Of a stretch of DNA of 8,117 nucleotides, positions 5,581-8,117 are shown one piece after another. Under the pieces are notes generated by a model. The model was not told the origin of the DNA. It searched no databases and saw nothing but the letters and a program-made list of their open reading frames with translations. A program made the translations under genes and the position numbers. Source of the stretch: Ktedonobacter racemifer (GTDB lineage Bacteria; Chloroflexota; DTOL01; JACQYG01); contig DYIS01000111.1 in NCBI GenBank assembly GCA_020723545.1, forward strand, positions 1 through 8,117, in the 5' to 3' direction. How positions within the stretch are numbered: position 1 is the stretch's first letter; each line of letters opens with the position of its first letter.

Positions 5581-7158
5581 TTGACGCCAGAGCCACATTC
5601 GAGTCCAAGGCCAGGGGGCCTGGCCACCGCCACGCTCATCATCATGGCCGCCTTTGTCCTGAGCCGGGTCCTGGGCCTGGCCCGGGAGATGGTCATCGGC
5701 AATCTCTTCGGCACCACTCGGGAGCTGGACGCCTACCGAGCGGCATTCCTCCTCCCGGACATCATCTTCCAGCTCATGGCGGGTGGAGCTCTGGGCTCCG
5801 CCTTCATCCCCACGTTTACTGGCTACATAGCTAAAGGTCGGGAGGACGAGGCCTGGCGATTGGCCTCCGGCGTGTTCAACCTGGCCCTGGCCTCGCTCAC
5901 CGCCGCCGCACTGGTGGTGGCAGCCCTGGCCGACGGCCTGGTTCCGCTGGTGGTCCCCGGCTTCGAGCCCCAAGCGCAGCACCTGACGGCCCAACTGGTG
6001 CGCATCATGCTCTTCTCGCCGGTGTTGGCCGGCCTCTCCGGCATCGTCATGGGCATCTTGAACTCCTACCAGCACTTCACCCTGCCCGCCCTGGCGCCCG
6101 TCATCTATAACCTCTCTATCATCGGCGGCGCTATCGCTTTAGCGCCCCATTGGGGGGTGAAGGGGTTGGCCGTGAGCGTGGCGGTGGGCGCGGGATTGCA
6201 CCTATTGATCCAGGTGCCGGAGCTCCTGCGCCGGCGGCTGCGCTACCGGCCGACCTTTGCCCTGGACCACCCCGGTGTGCGGGAGGTGGGAAGGCTTATG
6301 TTGCCTCGGGTCGTCGGCCTGGCGGCAGTGCAGGTGAACTTCTTGGTGAACAACATCCTGGCCTCGGGGCTTTCGGCCGGCCGTCTCTCCGCGCTGACCT
6401 ACGCCTGGCAGCTCACCACTCTCCCCTGGGGGATCTTTGCCATGGCTATCTCCACCGCAGTGTTCCCTACCCTGGCCGCCCAGGTGGCCCGGGATGAAAG
6501 GGAGGAGCTCAAGCTCACCCTCTCCATTTCCTTGCGGACCATCCTGTACCTGACCATTCCTGCCGGCATAGGGCTCTTGGTGCTGCGGGAGCCCCTCATC
6601 GCCCTTCTTTTCCAGCGCGGCGAGTTCACCCCCGAGTCCACCCAGCTCACCGCCTGGGCGCTTTTGTTTTACGCCCCGGGCCTTTTCGCCCTGGCCGCCA
6701 CCGAGATCATCACCCGGGCCTTTTACGCCCTACACGATACCAGGACGCCGGTGATGGTGGCAGTGATCACGGTAGCAACGAACATCATTTTGAGCATAAT
6801 CCTGGTTCGAATGCTTTCTCAGGGCGGCCTGGCCCTGGCAGCGACCATCGCCAATACCGGGGAAACTGCGGCACTGGTTCTGCTCATCAGTAGACGGCTT
6901 GCGGGCATTGACGAGCACGGCCTGGCCCTCAGCGTGGCCAGAAGCCTGGCCGCCTCCCTGGCCATGGGACTATTCTTGTGGTGGCTTTCATCTACCGCCA
7001 GCATCCACCTGGACCTGGCCCGCTTCTCCGGGCTCTTCGTTTTCGTCACCGTTGCCATTGCGCTGGGTGGGGGGTTGTACCTGCTCCTGACCCTGCTCCT
7101 GGGCTCTGAGGAGATCAGGCGGATAGGAGCCCTCCGCAAAACAGGCAGCCTGAAATGA
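5581..7158 (+). CDS. murJ: Lipid II flippase MurJ (MviN family)
   Basis: A 525-residue polytopic protein of the MOP exporter superfamily that moves lipid-linked peptidoglycan precursor across the cytoplasmic membrane; the length is usual. The N-terminus has LSRVLGLAREMVIGNLFG and LDAYRAAF, where Arg29, Arg35 and Asp50 match E. coli MurJ Arg18, Arg24 and Asp39. Further signatures are AGGALGSAFIPTF (67-79), LVNNILASGL (255-264), LPWGIFAMAISTAVFPTL (281-298) and LFQRGEFTPEST (343-354). Hydrophobic stretches fit the expected 14 helices, and the C-terminus is short and basic. By eye, E. coli Arg52 is replaced by Phe63 and Arg270 by Gln277. The gene starts with TTG behind AGGA. It follows the CPBP gene by 77 bases without a clear terminator, so the two probably share a transcript. 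Downstream it converges with the PDZ gene; no T-tailed terminator for this strand is seen. Confidence 0.95.
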   Translation: MTPEPHSSPRPGGLATATLIIMAAFVLSRVLGLAREMVIGNLFGTTRELDAYRAAFLLPDIIFQLMAGGALGSAFIPTFTGYIAKGREDEAWRLASGVFNLALASLTAAALVVAALADGLVPLVVPGFEPQAQHLTAQLVRIMLFSPVLAGLSGIVMGILNSYQHFTLPALAPVIYNLSIIGGAIALAPHWGVKGLAVSVAVGAGLHLLIQVPELLRRRLRYRPTFALDHPGVREVGRLMLPRVVGLAAVQVNFLVNNILASGLSAGRLSALTYAWQLTTLPWGIFAMAISTAVFPTLAAQVARDEREELKLTLSISLRTILYLTIPAGIGLLVLREPLIALLFQRGEFTPESTQLTAWALLFYAPGLFALAATEIITRAFYALHDTRTPVMVAVITVATNIILSIILVRMLSQGGLALAATIANTGETAALVLLISRRLAGIDEHGLALSVARSLAASLAMGLFLWWLSSTASIHLDLARFSGLFVFVTVAIALGGGLYLLLTLLLGSEEIRRIGALRKTGSLK

Positions 7159-7174
7159 AGGTACAAACATTAGC

Positions 7175-7214
7175 TCAAAAAGAAAACCGGGGGCCAACGG
7201 GTGCTGGTCCCCGG
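7175..7214 (-). terminator. Rho-independent terminator of the PDZ gene
   Basis: On the minus strand a hairpin (7187-7214) with arms CCGGGGACCA and TGGCCCCCGG, one A-C mismatch and an 8-base loop is followed by TTTTCTTTTTGA (7175-7186). It begins 26 bases after the stop of the PDZ gene. Read on the plus strand the stem is fully paired, with one G-U, but has no T-run after it, so it should end the minus-strand transcript far better than murJ. Confidence 0.8.
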
Positions 7215-7239
7215 CTGCACAGGTAAGCCTCAAGGTCGA

Positions 7240-7914
7240 TTAATCGCCGGTCCCGGGCACGGGAGTCCGCAACACGGGCGGCATCCGGGACACGTAGTTC
7301 ACGCCCAGGTAGGCCACCTCCTTGCCGCTGTCGTCCTGGCGAGAGCCCAGGGTGACTTTAACCCTCTTTTCCTTGCCTTCGCGCTCCACGGTCAGGGTCA
7401 CCTGGTCTCCGGGGCGGTGCTTCCTGATCTGCTCGGCGAGATCGGCATACGCCGAGAGCCTGGTCCCGTCGACCTCGGTGATCACATCCCCAACCTGGAC
7501 ACCAGCCCCTTCAGCCGGACTCCCCCGCACTACCTCCCGCACCAGGGCACCGAATTCCAGAACCCGGAAAGTTCTGGGCGGCATTTGCGGCAGCACCCTC
7601 GGCGTCGGGACCGGCGTCTGCTTTGGCTGAGGCTTAACCTTGGGAGACGGTGGTGGAGCCTGGGGCGGCTGTCCCCAAGCCCATGGCCCCATACCCCAGG
7701 GACCTCCCTGTGGCATCATGGGACCACCATGCCAGCAATAACCCTGCGGGTAGCCATAGCCATATGCTCCATAGAATCCCCTGACCTGCCAGCGACCCGC
7801 CAGGTAGCCGGCAGCCGCCCCGGCGATGCCGCCGCCAACGGTTCCCAGGAAGATGCCAGCGAGGACCAGGATCACCAGGCCCAGGCTTACACCTCTTTTT
7901 TGAGCATCGTTCAT
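7240..7914 (-). CDS. Membrane-anchored PDZ-domain protein with Gly/Tyr/Trp/Pro-rich linker
   Basis: A 224-residue protein. After a short charged N-terminus (MNDAQKR), residues 8-38 form one long hydrophobic helix rich in Gly and Ala (GTVGGGIAGAAAG). It is probably an uncleaved anchor that places the rest outside the membrane. Residues 46-81 are Gly/Tyr/Trp/Met-rich, with HGGPMMPQGGPWGMGPWAWG, and 82-113 are Pro-rich. A PDZ domain follows at about 117-190, with FGALVREVVRGSPAEGAGVQ and GDVITEVDG typical of the HtrA/S2P-associated type; a short tail ends in PVPGTGD. There is no serine or metalloprotease domain, so this is a binding or adaptor protein rather than a DegP/HtrA enzyme. The start has AGGAGG 5 bases upstream. 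The gene is monocistronic in this window, with its own terminator. The ligand is unknown. Confidence 0.85.
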   Translation of the reverse strand: MNDAQKRGVSLGLVILVLAGIFLGTVGGGIAGAAAGYLAGRWQVRGFYGAYGYGYPQGYCWHGGPMMPQGGPWGMGPWAWGQPPQAPPPSPKVKPQPKQTPVPTPRVLPQMPPRTFRVLEFGALVREVVRGSPAEGAGVQVGDVITEVDGTRLSAYADLAEQIRKHRPGDQVTLTVEREGKEKRVKVTLGSRQDDSGKEVAYLGVNYVSRMPPVLRTPVPGTGD

Positions 7915-7919
7915 ATAAG

Positions 7920-7925
7920 CCTCCT
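7920..7925 (-). promoter_or_regulatory. Consensus ribosome binding site of the PDZ gene
   Basis: AGGAGG on the minus strand, 5 bases before the ATG at 7914. It fixes the start and predicts efficient translation. Confidence 0.85.
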
Positions 7926-7942
7926 GATCTTGAAGTACCTGT

Positions 7943-7973
7943 ATCCTAGCGCGGCCGCTGGCCGCGCTATGAT
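7943..7973 (-). repeat. Near-perfect palindromic hairpin upstream of the PDZ gene
   Basis: TAGCGCGGCC (7947-7956) and GGCCGCGCTA (7960-7969) form a perfect 10-base-pair stem with a 3-base loop; ATC/GAT extends it by 3 pairs after one mismatch. It lies about 30 bases before the PDZ start codon and is not followed by a T-run on either strand. A smaller inverted repeat, TGATGA-N8-TCATCA (7970-7989), abuts it. It could be a terminator lacking a T-run, a 5' mRNA structure or a protein-binding site. Confidence 0.7.
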
Positions 7974-8028
7974 GATAACACTCTCATCAACGAGGGTCGT
8001 GGAGGCGCTCGCGACATTCGCGCAGGCC

Positions 8029-8057
8029 AAGATATGCAGGTGCTAGGGGTCCTGCAA
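8029..8057 (-). promoter_or_regulatory. Weak candidate promoter of the PDZ gene with overlapping inverted repeat
   Basis: On the minus strand TTGCAG (8052-8057) and TATCTT (8029-8034) are 17 bases apart; they match the -35 and -10 consensus at only 3 and 4 of 6 positions. The inverted repeat TGCAGG/CCTGCA (8035-8040 and 8051-8056) fills the spacer and overlaps the -35, as an operator would. Use of this site would give a leader of about 108 bases containing the hairpin at 7943-7973. Nothing else in 7915-8117 looks better on this strand. Confidence 0.25.
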
Positions 8058-8086
8058 AAGGATGGCCGACTAAAGGCAACCAGGAT

Positions 8087-8117
8087 ATGGATTTCAGAGT
8101 CATAGCGAACATTGTTA
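8087..8117 (+). CDS. Possible first codons of a gene leaving the window
   Basis: An ATG at 8087 is followed by MDFRVIANIV to the window edge, with AAAGG about 9 bases and CCAGGA 1 base upstream. Ten codons are too few to identify a product or to be sure it is coding. It is listed because the preceding 170 bases hold no other gene and a divergent partner for the PDZ gene would be normal here. Confidence 0.22.
   Translation, partial: MDFRVIANIV

Noticed and set aside
5542..6075. A 177-codon minus-strand open frame opposite murJ
   Set aside because: Gln/Gly/His-rich antisense of the conserved N-terminal region of murJ, with no domain and no promoter.
7201..8046. A 281-codon open frame on the plus strand across the PDZ gene
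   Set aside because: Antisense of the PDZ gene, which has a consensus ribosome site, a clear domain and a terminator; the plus-strand product is low-complexity.
1..8117. CRISPR array, tRNA, insertion sequence or phage defence cassette
   Set aside because: No regularly spaced direct repeats, cloverleaf, terminal inverted repeats or transposase or nuclease motifs were seen; all long frames are explained by housekeeping or SOS genes.

Overview
The window looks bacterial and chromosomal. It is moderately GC-rich, has Shine-Dalgarno sites and one TTG start, and carries a LexA box of the CGAAC-N4-GTTCG type used by Gram-positives, actinobacteria and some relatives. The mix of genes (an ImuB / DUF6504-like / DnaE2 cassette, a MurJ of the AGGALGSAFIP type, a membrane-anchored PDZ protein) would suit Chloroflexota or a neighbouring lineage. 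That placement is an inference and is weak. I see no insertion sequence, integrase, CRISPR array, tRNA or rRNA.

Left part (1-4513, minus strand): a three-gene translesion-synthesis operon, read leftwards as imuB, then a 95-residue DUF6504-like protein, then dnaE2 (imuC). dnaE2 is open for 1,028 codons and runs off the left edge, so only its extreme C-terminus is missing. The genes are tightly packed: the small gene overlaps imuB by 52 bases, and dnaE2 starts 11 bases after the small gene stops. imuB is preceded by a consensus sigma-70 promoter (TTGACA, 17 bases, TATAAT) whose spacer holds a near-perfect LexA operator. The cassette should therefore be silent until DNA damage. No imuA-type recA-like gene is present on this side of the promoter.

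Middle part (4514-7158, plus strand): a 234-base divergent control region, then a CPBP-family intramembrane protease-like protein and murJ, the lipid II flippase of peptidoglycan synthesis. The two are 77 bases apart and probably co-transcribed. This MurJ keeps two of the arginines known to matter in E. coli MurJ but has other residues at two more.

Right part (7159-8117): a convergent gap with a terminator for the minus strand, a minus-strand gene for a one-helix membrane protein with a Gly/Tyr/Trp/Pro-rich linker and a PDZ domain but no protease domain, and a 203-base upstream region. That region has a very stable hairpin, a weak promoter candidate overlapped by an inverted repeat, and perhaps the first codons of a gene leaving the window on the plus strand.

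The best candidate for something under-described is the SOS-controlled mutasome cassette with the small DUF6504-like protein lying between ImuB and DnaE2. The parts are known families; the role of the small protein is open.
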